DNA of 64,000 nt from Streptococcus oralis subsp. dentisani (lineage in GTDB: Bacteria > Bacillota > Bacilli > Lactobacillales > Streptococcaceae), in assembly GCF_007475365.1 (NCBI RefSeq), contig NZ_CP034442.1, positions 1,364,001-1,428,000 of the forward strand, read 5' to 3'. Below, in pieces: positions 32,306-40,595 of this stretch. Made by a program: the position numbers and the translations under genes. Numbering within the stretch: position 1 is the stretch's first letter; each line of letters opens with the position of its first letter. The notes beneath the pieces were generated by a model. It was not told where the DNA came from, did not search any database, and worked only from the letters and a program-made list of their open reading frames with translations.

Positions 32306-33364
32306 CTAATCTGCTTGGTAAATGGCATCAATAGCCACTTTTGCTGCTTCATAATTGCCTAGATAATCCTCCGCTAGATAAACTAGTGGAATGTTGGTTA
32401 AATATATCTCTCTCATCTGATCCAAATGCTGGGAAAAACTGTAGCGAATGTGGTCTTCTGCCATGGTCATATCTCTAAACCCGTCATTAACATAGGAACC
32501 CACAGGCTGCACAAAGAGAATCAAATCCCATTTTTCCTTGGCCAAGATAGAGGCAAAGAGATTGTCAAAGGTTTCTCCTGATAAGTCCCCTTGGTCCTCA
32601 GTCTCCATGTAATAGTCATAGTAACCCTTGGTTACCAAGGAGTTGGTATCGGCTATCACTAGACCTCGATTGGCATTGCTGTCGATTAGTTTTGAGGTCT
32701 GGTCATACTGTCCCAACAGGAGATAGTAGTAATCCTTTGGAGTCAATTCATCATCGCGGACGTTATTTTTAATCTGATACTCACGCGCGTATTCCAGACT
32801 GACGGGCGCATCGTAATACCTAGCCAAATCCTTTGCTAAAGTAGTCTTCCCATTGCTGGCACTTCCCATAATCAACACTTTCTTTGTAAACTGACGACGG
32901 AAGGGTTGAGCGATGTATTTCCAATATTTGCTTGGATTTTCTCGAATCATAGTCGCCGTGATACCAAACTTTCTTTCTTGCAGAACGGTCTCAAATCCAC
33001 GTTTAGCTAGCTCTTGCTGGTATTCTTCTTCTCCCACAAAAAAAGTCAGTTCTTGCTGGGTTTCATCATAGGAAATCTCCGCTAACATCTGGTCCAACCA
33101 CTCCTGCCAGCCCATAGGATAACGGGGAAGATTGGTCTCATCCAGCTTGCAGACAGAGGTCAACTCGTCATCACGAAAAGCCTCTCGGATATAGCGAAAT
33201 CGTTTTTGCAATGTCAACCCAACCTGCTCACCACGGTCTCCCTCATAGCCTGACACGACTACCCAGACCTGCTCACACTGACGCTTCGCTCGCTGAATCA
33301 GATCGATATGCCCTTGATGAAGCGGAGCAAATGTTCCAAACACCACTGCAGTTTTCTTTTTCAT
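32306..33364 (-). CDS. nadR: Bifunctional NMN adenylyltransferase / ribosylnicotinamide kinase
   Basis: A 352-residue enzyme of NAD salvage. The N-terminal nucleotidyltransferase domain has GTFAPLHQGHID (10-21) and the ATM(I)RENPSKYW segment (about 137-149). The kinase domain starts at the P-loop GSASNGKTT (167-175) and continues with LEYAREY and the DTNSL motif. It turns nicotinamide riboside to NMN and then NAD. It lacks the N-terminal DNA-binding HTH of enteric NadR, so it is only an enzyme; regulation is left to the NrtR-like protein. It is first in the operon, after a strong promoter. Confidence 0.93.
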   Translation of the reverse strand: MKKKTAVVFGTFAPLHQGHIDLIQRAKRQCEQVWVVVSGYEGDRGEQVGLTLQKRFRYIREAFRDDELTSVCKLDETNLPRYPMGWQEWLDQMLAEISYDETQQELTFFVGEEEYQQELAKRGFETVLQERKFGITATMIRENPSKYWKYIAQPFRRQFTKKVLIMGSASNGKTTLAKDLARYYDAPVSLEYAREYQIKNNVRDDELTPKDYYYLLLGQYDQTSKLIDSNANRGLVIADTNSLVTKGYYDYYMETEDQGDLSGETFDNLFASILAKEKWDLILFVQPVGSYVNDGFRDMTMAEDHIRYSFSQHLDQMREIYLTNIPLVYLAEDYLGNYEAAKVAIDAIYQAD

Positions 33365-33414
33365 AAACGTTTTACCTTTTTATAATTTTTGATATTTTTA
33401 TTTTCTATGTTTTT

Positions 33415-33442
33415 ATTATATACTATATTTTTGTTTTGTCAA
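33415..33442 (-). promoter_or_regulatory. Promoter of the nadR-pnuC-nrtR-like operon
   Basis: Minus-strand consensus TTGACA (33437-33442), 16-base spacer and TATAAT (33415-33420). The leader to the ATG at 33364 is about 45 bases and very AT-rich. No certain NrtR operator could be picked out by eye. Confidence 0.8.
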
Positions 33443-33474
33443 TAGTTTTTTTATCATTTTTTATAAAAAAGTAG

Positions 33475-33503
33475 CAAAAAAGAATCAGGATTGCTCCTGA
33501 CTC
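33475..33503 (-). terminator. Terminator after clpC
   Basis: GAATCAGGA (33482-33490) pairs with TCCTGACTC (33495-33503); on the minus strand a run of six T follows. Confidence 0.85.
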
Positions 33504-33510
33504 TCCATTT

Positions 33511-35943
33511 TTAAGCAATATCAAATTTTAATTGACCAGCTTTGACACCGATCTTGAGGGTTCTTCCTGCTACCAGTTCTCCCTTAAGGAGGAGTTCTGC
33601 CAACTTGTCTTCCACTTCTGTTTGCAGGGTTCTACGAAGTGGACGAGCTCCCATTTCTGGATTGTAACCTTTGCTTGCCAGTAACTTCAACGCTGAAGCT
33701 TGCAGTTTCAAGTCGATACCCTTCTCTGCCAGGCTAGCAATTAATGGTTTAACCATGATCTTAACGATTTCCTGCATGTGTTCGCTATCCAAGCTATGGA
33801 AGACCACCTTTTCATCAATACGGTTGATAAACTCTGGTCGATAAGCTTTTTTCAACTCTTCAAAGATTCGTTTTTCCATATTTTCCTGGTCAAAACGAAT
33901 ATCCTTGGCCCCAAAGCCGACCGTCTTGTCATCACGAAGAGCCGTCGCACCAAGGTTTGACGTCATGATGATAATAGTATTTGAAAAATCAACCTTGCGC
34001 CCCTTGCTATCTGTCAAGACACCGTCGTCCAGAACCTGCAAGAGGACATTAAAGATGTCTGGGTGAGCCTTCTCTACCTCATCAAAGAGGAGAACGGAGT
34101 ATGGTTTGTTGCGAACCTTCTCAGTCAACTCCCCACCTTCTTCGTAGCCCACATAGCCTGGAGGAGCTCCATTGAGACGGCTGGCCGCAAATTTCTCCAT
34201 ATACTCACTCATATCAAAGCGGATAAGGGCTGATTCGTCATCAAAGAGGACTTCTGCCAGAGCCTTGGCCAATTCGGTCTTACCGACACCCGTTGGCCCT
34301 AGGAACATAAAGGAACCAATTGGACGCTTGTGACTGCGAATACCTGACTGATTGCGGCGAATCGCACGACTAATACTTGAAACAGCTTGATCTTGTCCGA
34401 TGACACGTTTGTGCAACTCCGCTTCCAAGTTCAGATATTTCTTAGCATCTGTTTGCGTCAGTTTTTGAACTGGAATCCCTGACAAGCGACTCAAGGTGGT
34501 CAAAATATCAGATTCTGTCACCAAGTCTTTATAGACAGGGACTTCCTGCTCTTTTGCGATTAACTGGGCAGCTTGTTTCCACTTGCCATCCATCAAGGCC
34601 TTGTCAGCTGGACTCAAGTCGGATTCGTCTGCTTTCACTTGCTTGGATTTGTTTTGCACTGTTGCTGCTGCTTCATCTAAAAGGTCGATAGCAGAGTCTG
34701 GTAAGTGACGACTGGTCAAGTAACGATGCGCCATCTTGACAGCTGTTTCAACGGCTTCATCTGTGATTTGCACACGGTGGTGTTTCTCATAGGTCGCTTT
34801 CAAACCTTGCAAAATAGTCATACTGTCAGCTAGACTTGGCTCTTCAATCGTCACTTTTGCAAAACGACGAGAAAGAGCTGCGTCTTTTTCGATGTGTTTT
34901 TGGTATTCTTCCTGAGTGGTTGCACCAACCGTTCTCAGAGTTCCGCGAGCTAAGGCTGGTTTCAAGATATTGGCAGCATCCAGAGTCGAATCAATACCGC
35001 TTCCAGAACCCATAATGGTGTGAAGTTCATCAATAAAGAGGATCACTTTGCCATCTTCCTCGATATCCTTGATGATATTGTTCATGCGCTCTTCAAAGTC
35101 ACCACGAAAACGTGTCCCCGCAACAACATTCATCAAATCAAGCTCCAAAACGCGCATCTTAGCCATTTCCGCAGGTACATCCCCACTGGCAATACGCTGA
35201 GCAAGTCCAAGTGCCAGAGCTGTTTTCCCAACACCAGCATCACCAACCAAGACAGGATTGTTCTTGGTTTTACGGCTCAAGATTTGAATCATACGTGAGA
35301 TTTCCTTGTCTCGACCGATAACTGGCTCTAACTTGCCAGAGCGCGCTTGCTCCGTTAGGTCATGCGTGTAATCCTCTAAACCGCCACTTTGAGCTTGAGG
35401 CATACCCATCATATTTGCCATGGAATTTTGTTTGTCAGTTACTGTGCGATGACGTTGACGCAAAGCCTTAAGGTCTTCACGACTCCATCCTGCACGCTCT
35501 TCTAGATTGCGACGAAGAGCAGCAATTCTGACCTGATCTTTCTGGTCTTCATAAGAAAAGCCTGCTCTCTCCAAGATGCGAGTTGCCAAGGCATTGCCAT
35601 CATGCAAAATCGCATAGAGGACATGCTCTGTCCCTAGCACCTTAGCATGGACCACTGAGGCCACATACTCTGCTTCTGCAAAGAGAACCTCCAAACGATG
35701 GGAAAAAGGCAATACTGTAAAGGTTTCGTCTTGGCTATAATCCGTTTCAGTCAGTTCCAACGCAACCTCTTCTAAACGGTCCATTTCATAAGGATAATCA
35801 TTTAGAGTCGCCCCTGCTACACTGTAACTGTGATTGGACATGGCAATCAATAAATGCCAAGACTCTAGATATCGAGCTCCAAAATGGCCCGCAACCATGT
35901 AGGCACTCTCGATACATTCATTCAATGCTTTTGAATAGTTCAT
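33511..35943 (-). CDS. clpC: AAA+ ATPase ClpC
   Basis: The 810-residue Hsp100 unfoldase that feeds proteins to ClpP. It has an N-terminal repeat domain (1-145), a first AAA module with GDAGVGKTALALG, an M-domain region near 400-470, and a second module with GPTGVGKTELAKA and the DEVEKAHPDIFN Walker B. The C-terminus ends in the sensor-2 segment MGARPLRRTLQ. The start lies 1 base after the ctsR stop, so it depends on the CtsR-controlled promoter. Length and motifs are normal. Confidence 0.97.
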   Translation of the reverse strand: MNYSKALNECIESAYMVAGHFGARYLESWHLLIAMSNHSYSVAGATLNDYPYEMDRLEEVALELTETDYSQDETFTVLPFSHRLEVLFAEAEYVASVVHAKVLGTEHVLYAILHDGNALATRILERAGFSYEDQKDQVRIAALRRNLEERAGWSREDLKALRQRHRTVTDKQNSMANMMGMPQAQSGGLEDYTHDLTEQARSGKLEPVIGRDKEISRMIQILSRKTKNNPVLVGDAGVGKTALALGLAQRIASGDVPAEMAKMRVLELDLMNVVAGTRFRGDFEERMNNIIKDIEEDGKVILFIDELHTIMGSGSGIDSTLDAANILKPALARGTLRTVGATTQEEYQKHIEKDAALSRRFAKVTIEEPSLADSMTILQGLKATYEKHHRVQITDEAVETAVKMAHRYLTSRHLPDSAIDLLDEAAATVQNKSKQVKADESDLSPADKALMDGKWKQAAQLIAKEQEVPVYKDLVTESDILTTLSRLSGIPVQKLTQTDAKKYLNLEAELHKRVIGQDQAVSSISRAIRRNQSGIRSHKRPIGSFMFLGPTGVGKTELAKALAEVLFDDESALIRFDMSEYMEKFAASRLNGAPPGYVGYEEGGELTEKVRNKPYSVLLFDEVEKAHPDIFNVLLQVLDDGVLTDSKGRKVDFSNTIIIMTSNLGATALRDDKTVGFGAKDIRFDQENMEKRIFEELKKAYRPEFINRIDEKVVFHSLDSEHMQEIVKIMVKPLIASLAEKGIDLKLQASALKLLASKGYNPEMGARPLRRTLQTEVEDKLAELLLKGELVAGRTLKIGVKAGQLKFDIA

Positions 35944-35944
35944 C

Positions 35945-36403
35945 TTACTTCTCTTTTCTATCTACCTCTTGTAATAGCTGTCGGAGCATATTGGCACGGA
36001 CAACTGAGGATTCTTCCCCTAGGACACGATCCGTTGCCACAGATACCAGTAAGGTCATCTCCTGCTTGGTCATCAAGTCCTGCTCCACCAAAAGCTGGAG
36101 AATATCCTCATAAATCTCCTGACTAACTTGCTCACCAATCGAGTAAAGCAAATCGCGGAGCATCTCATGATGATTGGAAAACTCAATCCGGCCTATGCGA
36201 ATGTAGCCTCCGCCACCCCGCTTGCTCTCAACCAAGTAACCTCTGCTTTCAGTAAAACGTGTCTTGATGACATAGTTGATCTGACTCGGCACAACCTGAA
36301 AGGTATCTGCCAACTGGCTCCGCTGCAATTCCACGATACCAGACTGGTCTAAAATCGCCTTGATATAGGCTTCGATATGATCTGATGTATTTTTAAATCT
36401 CAT
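35945..36403 (-). CDS. ctsR: Heat-shock repressor CtsR
   Basis: A 152-residue class III stress repressor controlling clp genes. The N-terminal winged HTH is followed by the glycine wing ESKRGGGGYIRIGRI (about residues 57-71), whose tetra-glycine loop senses heat in this family. It is first in the ctsR-clpC operon, with a CtsR box just upstream for self-control. AAGGAG is about 14 bases upstream of the ATG. Confidence 0.97.
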   Translation of the reverse strand: MRFKNTSDHIEAYIKAILDQSGIVELQRSQLADTFQVVPSQINYVIKTRFTESRGYLVESKRGGGGYIRIGRIEFSNHHEMLRDLLYSIGEQVSQEIYEDILQLLVEQDLMTKQEMTLLVSVATDRVLGEESSVVRANMLRQLLQEVDRKEK

Positions 36404-36427
36404 AGTAAATCAAACTCCTTCTTTGAA

Positions 36428-36474
36428 CCTTGACTATCTTTGACTATACTATCATTTAACACTCTATAAGTCAA
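36428..36474 (-). promoter_or_regulatory. ctsR-clpC promoter with CtsR operator
   Basis: Minus-strand TTGACT (36469-36474), 17 bases, extended -10 TGA-TAGTAT (36446-36451). Directly downstream 36428-36445 reads AGTCAAAGATAGTCAAGG, two direct copies of AGTCAA, the CtsR heptad arrangement. Confidence 0.85.
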
Positions 36475-36571
36475 ATTTTTAAGGCTCAACCATTGGAAAT
36501 ACTGACTTTTTTAAAAAACACTTTGGCATTAATTCGCCTTAGTTTTTCTTGAAAGTTCCTAAAAAAGTCCA

Positions 36572-36594
36572 CAAAAAAGAGCCCTAAAAAGGGC
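36572..36594 (-). terminator. Terminator of the small islet operon
   Basis: GCCCT (36581-36585) and AGGGC (36590-36594) form a hairpin; TCTTTTTTG follows on the minus strand. It marks the islet's left end. 36475-36571 holds nothing else recognisable. Confidence 0.7.
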
Positions 36595-36624
36595 GTAATA
36601 TTGACGAGTTCAGCAGGCAAGGAA

Positions 36625-36795
36625 CTATAATTCGTTAAGCTGTTCCTGTTTTAATTCTGCTATAGCGTCTTTTAGTTCTTTTTCCCAACTGCTACAAGTT
36701 GACTTACTGATACTTAGTTCTTTAGCTATATAGTCAAATGATTTCCCAGACGCTCTTAGTTTAATAAATTCTGTTTTAGTTTCTTGACTTTTCAT
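36625..36795 (-). CDS. 56-residue helix-turn-helix protein of the islet
   Basis: A very small protein, MKSQETKTEF onward, almost all of which is one HTH: FIKLRASGKSFDYIAKEL followed by SISKSTCSSWEKELK, like the DNA-binding part of resolvases, transposases or phage regulators. Its ATG overlaps the stop of the next upstream gene (ATGA), so translation is coupled. It ends with two Glu/Gln-rich turns and no other domain. It could be a regulator of the islet or a trimmed recombinase remnant; the neat coupling argues for an intact gene. Function is unknown. Confidence 0.75.
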   Translation of the reverse strand: MKSQETKTEFIKLRASGKSFDYIAKELSISKSTCSSWEKELKDAIAELKQEQLNEL

Positions 36796-37040
36796 TCGTC
36801 GCCTTTGTTTTTTTCGTTATACTTGCCTAACATTTCAAAACCTTTATCAAAAGCGAAAAAACCTAAACCTAAAGAAAACGGCGCTCCGACTATTTCTATA
36901 ACTTTTGCCCACCTTGTCCCAAAATCTTCTGAAAAATAAGCAAGTGCCCCAACGGCTACAACTGCTAAAATTAAAAAATACGCTCCCAAATCTGCATTTT
37001 CTGTTACTTTGGCTTTTTCTGTTCTACTTTTTTTACTCAT
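36792..37040 (-). CDS. Small two-helix membrane protein (islet protein A)
   Basis: An 82-residue protein of unknown function: a charged N-terminus (MSKKSRTEKAK), a hydrophobic segment (about 21-36), a YFSEDFGTRWAKVIEIVG linker and a second hydrophobic segment (about 53-66) ending in FDKGFEML, then a polar tail. AAAGGCG lies 9 bases before the ATG. Layout and the YFSxD and F(D/E)K motifs are shared with the protein at 37217-37522, so the two look like paralogues. The DNA is more AT-rich than its neighbours, hinting at transfer. A holin-like or small-toxin role is possible but unproven. Confidence 0.7.
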   Translation of the reverse strand: MSKKSRTEKAKVTENADLGAYFLILAVVAVGALAYFSEDFGTRWAKVIEIVGAPFSLGLGFFAFDKGFEMLGKYNEKNKGDE

Positions 37041-37216
37041 AATAATCGCCTTTCATTTTTAGCCTTTCTACTTCCGCTAGTACGGTCAAACGTGCTTTTT
37101 TCTATATCTCCATTTCCCTAGTAAAGGAAACCTATTCCACCAACAATTCTAATTTTCTCTTAACTTTTAAAATTGTCTCCCAACTCATTCTGTTTTTCTT
37201 TTAGTATTTTCTGTTC
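37041..37216 (-). other. Spacer with a possible gene remnant
   Basis: Between the two paralogous genes, 37132-37188 could encode an 18-residue peptide (MSWETILKVKRKLELLVE) that looks like the start of a truncated protein. No proper ribosome site is seen. The rest is AT-rich without recognisable features. Confidence 0.3.
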
Positions 37217-37522
37217 CTATTTAATTTCTTTTCGATATTTATCTACAGATTTTTCAAAAATTAAATAACCTATAAATAATAATGTCGGAGTTAAAACTGT
37301 TCCCACTACGTTTTCAAATCTTTTTTCATCTAATCCTAATAACTTTGCAATATCAGGACTAAAGTAAATTATAAATCCTGATACTATAGCAATTGCAATA
37401 AATGCAAAGGAGACAACTGATGTTCCATTTTCTCTCCGTAATTTCTTCAGTCTGCTTAACATGTCGTACACTATTTCTATTGCTTTACAAAAAGGGCGCT
37501 GGTAAAGAATAATCTTCACCAA
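37217..37522 (-). CDS. Small two-helix membrane protein (islet protein B)
   Basis: Up to 101 residues, unknown function. Two hydrophobic segments (about residues 38-54 and 76-89 of the long form) are joined by YFSPDIAKLLGLDEKRFENVVG and end in FEKSVDKYRKEIK; this parallels islet protein A. The start is unsure: TTG at 37522 or GTG at 37519 follow a GGGAG site closely, while ATG at 37462 (MLSRLKKL) gives an 81-residue protein nearer the paralogue's length but has no good ribosome site. It begins 12 bases after the thiamine-transporter ATPase gene, so it may ride on that transcript. Confidence 0.65.
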   Translation of the reverse strand: MVKIILYQRPFCKAIEIVYDMLSRLKKLRRENGTSVVSFAFIAIAIVSGFIIYFSPDIAKLLGLDEKRFENVVGTVLTPTLLFIGYLIFEKSVDKYRKEIK

Positions 37523-37534
37523 CTCCCTATTTTT

Positions 37535-38263
37535 CTACTTATCTAAGCCCAATTCTGCTAAGATTTGACGTTTGTAGGCAATTTTTTGAACTTCCTTGTC
37601 CACACCTTCAGACCAATCTAGTTTAATTTCTGAAACAATTTGCCCAGGGCGATTTTTCAAGATATAGATGCGGTCACTGAGATTGAGTGCCTCCTCGATA
37701 CTATGCGTGATAATTAAAGTTGTCAACTCCAGCTGTTTGTGAATCTCCAGATACCAAGCATGAAGTTCCATCTTGGTCATTTCATCCAAGGCACTGAAAG
37801 CCTCGTCCAAGAGAAAGAGTTTATGCCCGAAAAGGTAGGTACGGAGTAAGGCCACACGTTGCCGCATCCCTCCGCTGAGTTCATGAGGATACTTGTCCCT
37901 TACGGCTGTCAACTGGAAGGTCGCAAGAATTTCATCCGCTCGGGCAATGGCTTCTGCCTTATTCACCTTTTGAATCAAGAGAGGCAGGATAATATTGCCA
38001 AGGACTGTCTTGTGCTCCAAGAGGAGATCCTTTTGCAACATATAACTCACGCGCCCCTTAGGATTTTCCTCGCTGTCAAGGACAATTCGCCCCGACTGGA
38101 CTTCTAAAATCCCAGCTATTAGGTTAAAGAGAGTGGTCTTTCCAACACCACTTGGACCTAGGATAGAAACCACTTCACCCGAAGTCACCTGCAGGTTAAT
38201 ATCCTCTAAAATCTTTTCATCGCCATAGGCATAACTTACATGTTCAAGTCTAATTTCTGTCAT
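37535..38263 (-). CDS. thiZ: ABC transporter ATPase, thiamine/precursor uptake
   Basis: A 242-residue ATPase with Walker A GPSGVGKTT (about 36-44), signature LSGGMRQRVALLRTYLF, Walker B LFLLDEAFSALD and a switch His in IITHSIEEAL. It belongs to the nitrate/sulfonate/taurine-type group. It overlaps the receptor gene by one base and ends a TPP-riboswitch operon, which points to thiamine or its pyrimidine precursor (HMP type) as substrate. The symbol follows the ThiXYZ naming and is an inference from context. Confidence 0.85.
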   Translation of the reverse strand: MTEIRLEHVSYAYGDEKILEDINLQVTSGEVVSILGPSGVGKTTLFNLIAGILEVQSGRIVLDSEENPKGRVSYMLQKDLLLEHKTVLGNIILPLLIQKVNKAEAIARADEILATFQLTAVRDKYPHELSGGMRQRVALLRTYLFGHKLFLLDEAFSALDEMTKMELHAWYLEIHKQLELTTLIITHSIEEALNLSDRIYILKNRPGQIVSEIKLDWSEGVDKEVQKIAYKRQILAELGLDK

Positions 38264-39270
38264 TATTTTACAAATTCGTTAGTGAAGCCTTTGTCTGTCA
38301 AGTCTTCTTTAAGGATACCATTTTCTTTATCCCATTTGTAGAAGGCGTTCCAGCGAGCTGCATCAAATTGACCCCATTTTTCCTTGTCGCTTGCATATTC
38401 TTTTGACAAGTATTTTTGAGATTCGATGACAAAGTCACGTTTTTCTTTGAGCTCAGGTGCATTCTTGATGAGAATATCGGCTGCTTCCTCTGGATGCTCC
38501 ATAGCATATTGATAGCCTTTTTTGATGGCTTGGATGATTTTACGAGCTTCTTCTTTATTGTCTTTCAAATAGTCGTTGTTTGCGATGATAACGGGTGAGT
38601 AGTAGTCAAACTCCTTAACATAGTCTTTTAAGTACATGAAGTTAGCATCTACGCCTTGAGATTTGGCAAGGATACCATCCCAACCGTAGTAGATCCAAGC
38701 AGTGTCAAAGACGCCATTGGCAATCGGTGTGATGGAGTTTGAGTCGTTGTTTGGTACTTTTTCAACCTTTTCAAAATCTCCACCTTGTGATTCTACCAAT
38801 GTTTTCAACATAGCAAGCTCAGTGGGGTCATTCCAAGTACCGTATTTCTTCCCAACCAAGTCTTTTGGACTGGTGACATTGTCAGATTTACGTGAGATGA
38901 TCCCTGATGTATTGTGCTCTACGATAGCGGCAACGGCAGTGATTCCTGCCCCTTTTTCCAATTTCTTAGCCATGTAGTCTTGGAAATACACTGCAAATGG
39001 TGCCTTACCATTGATAACCAAGTCAGAAGAGCTTTCTTCTGGTGGCAATTTCAAATCAACATCCACTCCAGCTTCTTTGAAATAGCCTTTTTCCTTGGCT
39101 ACATAAAGCCCTGTGTGGTTGGTATTTGGCGTCCAGTCTAGAATAAAGTCAATCTTCTTGAGTTCTGCTTCTTTGTTATCCTTAGAAGCAGTCCCTTGAC
39201 CACAAGCCACAAGCACAACAGCTATAAAAGCCGTTACAATCGTTAAAAACACTTTCCATGTTTTTTTCAT
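38263..39270 (-). CDS. thiY: ABC transporter substrate-binding lipoprotein, thiamine-precursor type
   Basis: A 335-residue lipoprotein with lipobox LVAC (Cys23) and an NMT1/THI5-like binding domain: IDFILDWTPNTNHTGLYVAKEKGYF (described from about residue 41) is the hallmark start, and YGTWNDPTELAML with IAWIYYGW-like segments follow. The family binds hydroxymethylpyrimidine or formylaminopyrimidine, breakdown products of thiamine. A riboswitch upstream of the operon supports this. AAGAGGA precedes the ATG. Confidence 0.88.
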   Translation of the reverse strand: MKKTWKVFLTIVTAFIAVVLVACGQGTASKDNKEAELKKIDFILDWTPNTNHTGLYVAKEKGYFKEAGVDVDLKLPPEESSSDLVINGKAPFAVYFQDYMAKKLEKGAGITAVAAIVEHNTSGIISRKSDNVTSPKDLVGKKYGTWNDPTELAMLKTLVESQGGDFEKVEKVPNNDSNSITPIANGVFDTAWIYYGWDGILAKSQGVDANFMYLKDYVKEFDYYSPVIIANNDYLKDNKEEARKIIQAIKKGYQYAMEHPEEAADILIKNAPELKEKRDFVIESQKYLSKEYASDKEKWGQFDAARWNAFYKWDKENGILKEDLTDKGFTNEFVK

Positions 39271-39308
39271 TTTGATTTCCTCTTTTCTTTTTCTAAAACA
39301 TCCTTATC

Positions 39309-40067
39309 TTAGGGACGTTTCCATTTAATCACATATTTTTCGCTAATATCGACCAATTTCATACCCAAAAGGCTGATAATCGACACCAGAATAATAATGG
39401 CAAACATGGTATCATACTGAAACAGTTTCTTGGACTGAATCATGTAAACACCTAGTCCTTCAAAGCCTCCCAACCACTCAGATACCACTGTTGTGATAAA
39501 GGCGTAGGAGACACTGACCCTCAGACCTGCATAAAAGTAGGGCAGGCTGACCGGAATTTTAAAATGCCATAGAATTTGCCAAGGGTTTGCACGCATCAGA
39601 CTAAACAAGGTCAGCATATCCTTGTCACAATGCCTAAAACCATCTAAAATACTGACGATGATCGGGAAGGTTGTCGTCAGGATAATCAAGACAATCTTGG
39701 GCAAAATCCCATAACCTAGCCACAAGACCAAGATAGGGGCTATGGCAATGGTCGGGATAGTCTGGACAACCACCATCATAGGGTAAATCAAATCATTGAG
39801 CCAAGTCAGACTGTCCATAAGCACCGCCATGAGACAGGCAATCAAGACTCCCAGAACCAACCCCAGTAAAGCCACTCTCAAGGTCGCCCAGCTATGGTGC
39901 CAGAGAAATTCTCTGTCACGAACAAAGGCCTGGAGAATTTCAAAGGGAGTTGGTAGGATAAACTTGGGTAAAAGTTTGAATATTCCCGCTAACTGCCAGA
40001 CCGACAAGACTCCTATAAAGCCCAAAAGACTAATGTGTCGTCTCATCATACTTTTCAAGTTTCTCAT
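39309..40067 (-). CDS. thiX: ABC transporter permease, thiamine-precursor type
   Basis: A 252-residue inner-membrane permease of the BPD_transp_1 family with about six hydrophobic segments and the EAA-type loop SLMRANPWQILWHFKIPVSLPYF. It forms the channel for the binding protein and ATPase encoded downstream. The start may be 40067 or the ATG pair at 40049/40046; the shorter form gives a more usual N-terminus. It overlaps the end of the thiamine-binding-protein gene. Confidence 0.87.
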   Translation of the reverse strand: MRNLKSMMRRHISLLGFIGVLSVWQLAGIFKLLPKFILPTPFEILQAFVRDREFLWHHSWATLRVALLGLVLGVLIACLMAVLMDSLTWLNDLIYPMMVVVQTIPTIAIAPILVLWLGYGILPKIVLIILTTTFPIIVSILDGFRHCDKDMLTLFSLMRANPWQILWHFKIPVSLPYFYAGLRVSVSYAFITTVVSEWLGGFEGLGVYMIQSKKLFQYDTMFAIIILVSIISLLGMKLVDISEKYVIKWKRP

Positions 40068-40320
40068 CGATGCTTAAAATCTCTCCTACATTTATTTTGA
40101 CATTGGCAAAGACATTATCTGCCTCCTGCCCTGCCACTTCTAGCGCTTCTTTGAGAATGCGCATAAGCTCATCAAACTCCCCTTCCAAGACCGTTTCAAA
40201 GGGTGTCACCACCATGGTCACGGACTGAGCTTGTAGATAAGCAATAACCTGATCGATAATAGCAATCCGGTCAATCCCCTGTGATAAGGGCAAGACTTGC
40301 AAGGCAATGCTTGCTTTCAT
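40030..40320 (-). CDS. Thiamine-binding protein, MTH1187/YkoF-like (DUF77)
   Basis: A 96-residue ferredoxin-like protein (MKASIALQVLPL onward) of the MTH1187/YkoF-like thiamine-binding family, with the typical VTPFETVLEGEFDELMRILKEA stretch. Such proteins often sit with thiamine or HMP transporters and may hold or deliver the ligand in the cytoplasm. The start at 40320 is fixed by a GGAGG site 7 bases upstream; the longer frame to 40353 would run into the riboswitch terminator. First gene of the operon. Confidence 0.85.
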   Translation of the reverse strand: MKASIALQVLPLSQGIDRIAIIDQVIAYLQAQSVTMVVTPFETVLEGEFDELMRILKEALEVAGQEADNVFANVKINVGEILSIDEKLEKYDETTH

Positions 40321-40350
40321 AAAAACCTCCTCTTCTAGGCTTCCTTTTGA

Positions 40351-40495
<145 letters not shown>

Positions 40496-40595
40496 ATATG
40501 ATAACGCAAAAAAAAGGATAAGTCAAGGAAACTGCTTACAGAAAATCATGAAAAAGAGTTTGAAGGCAAGTACTTCAAACTCTATCATATCTTTC

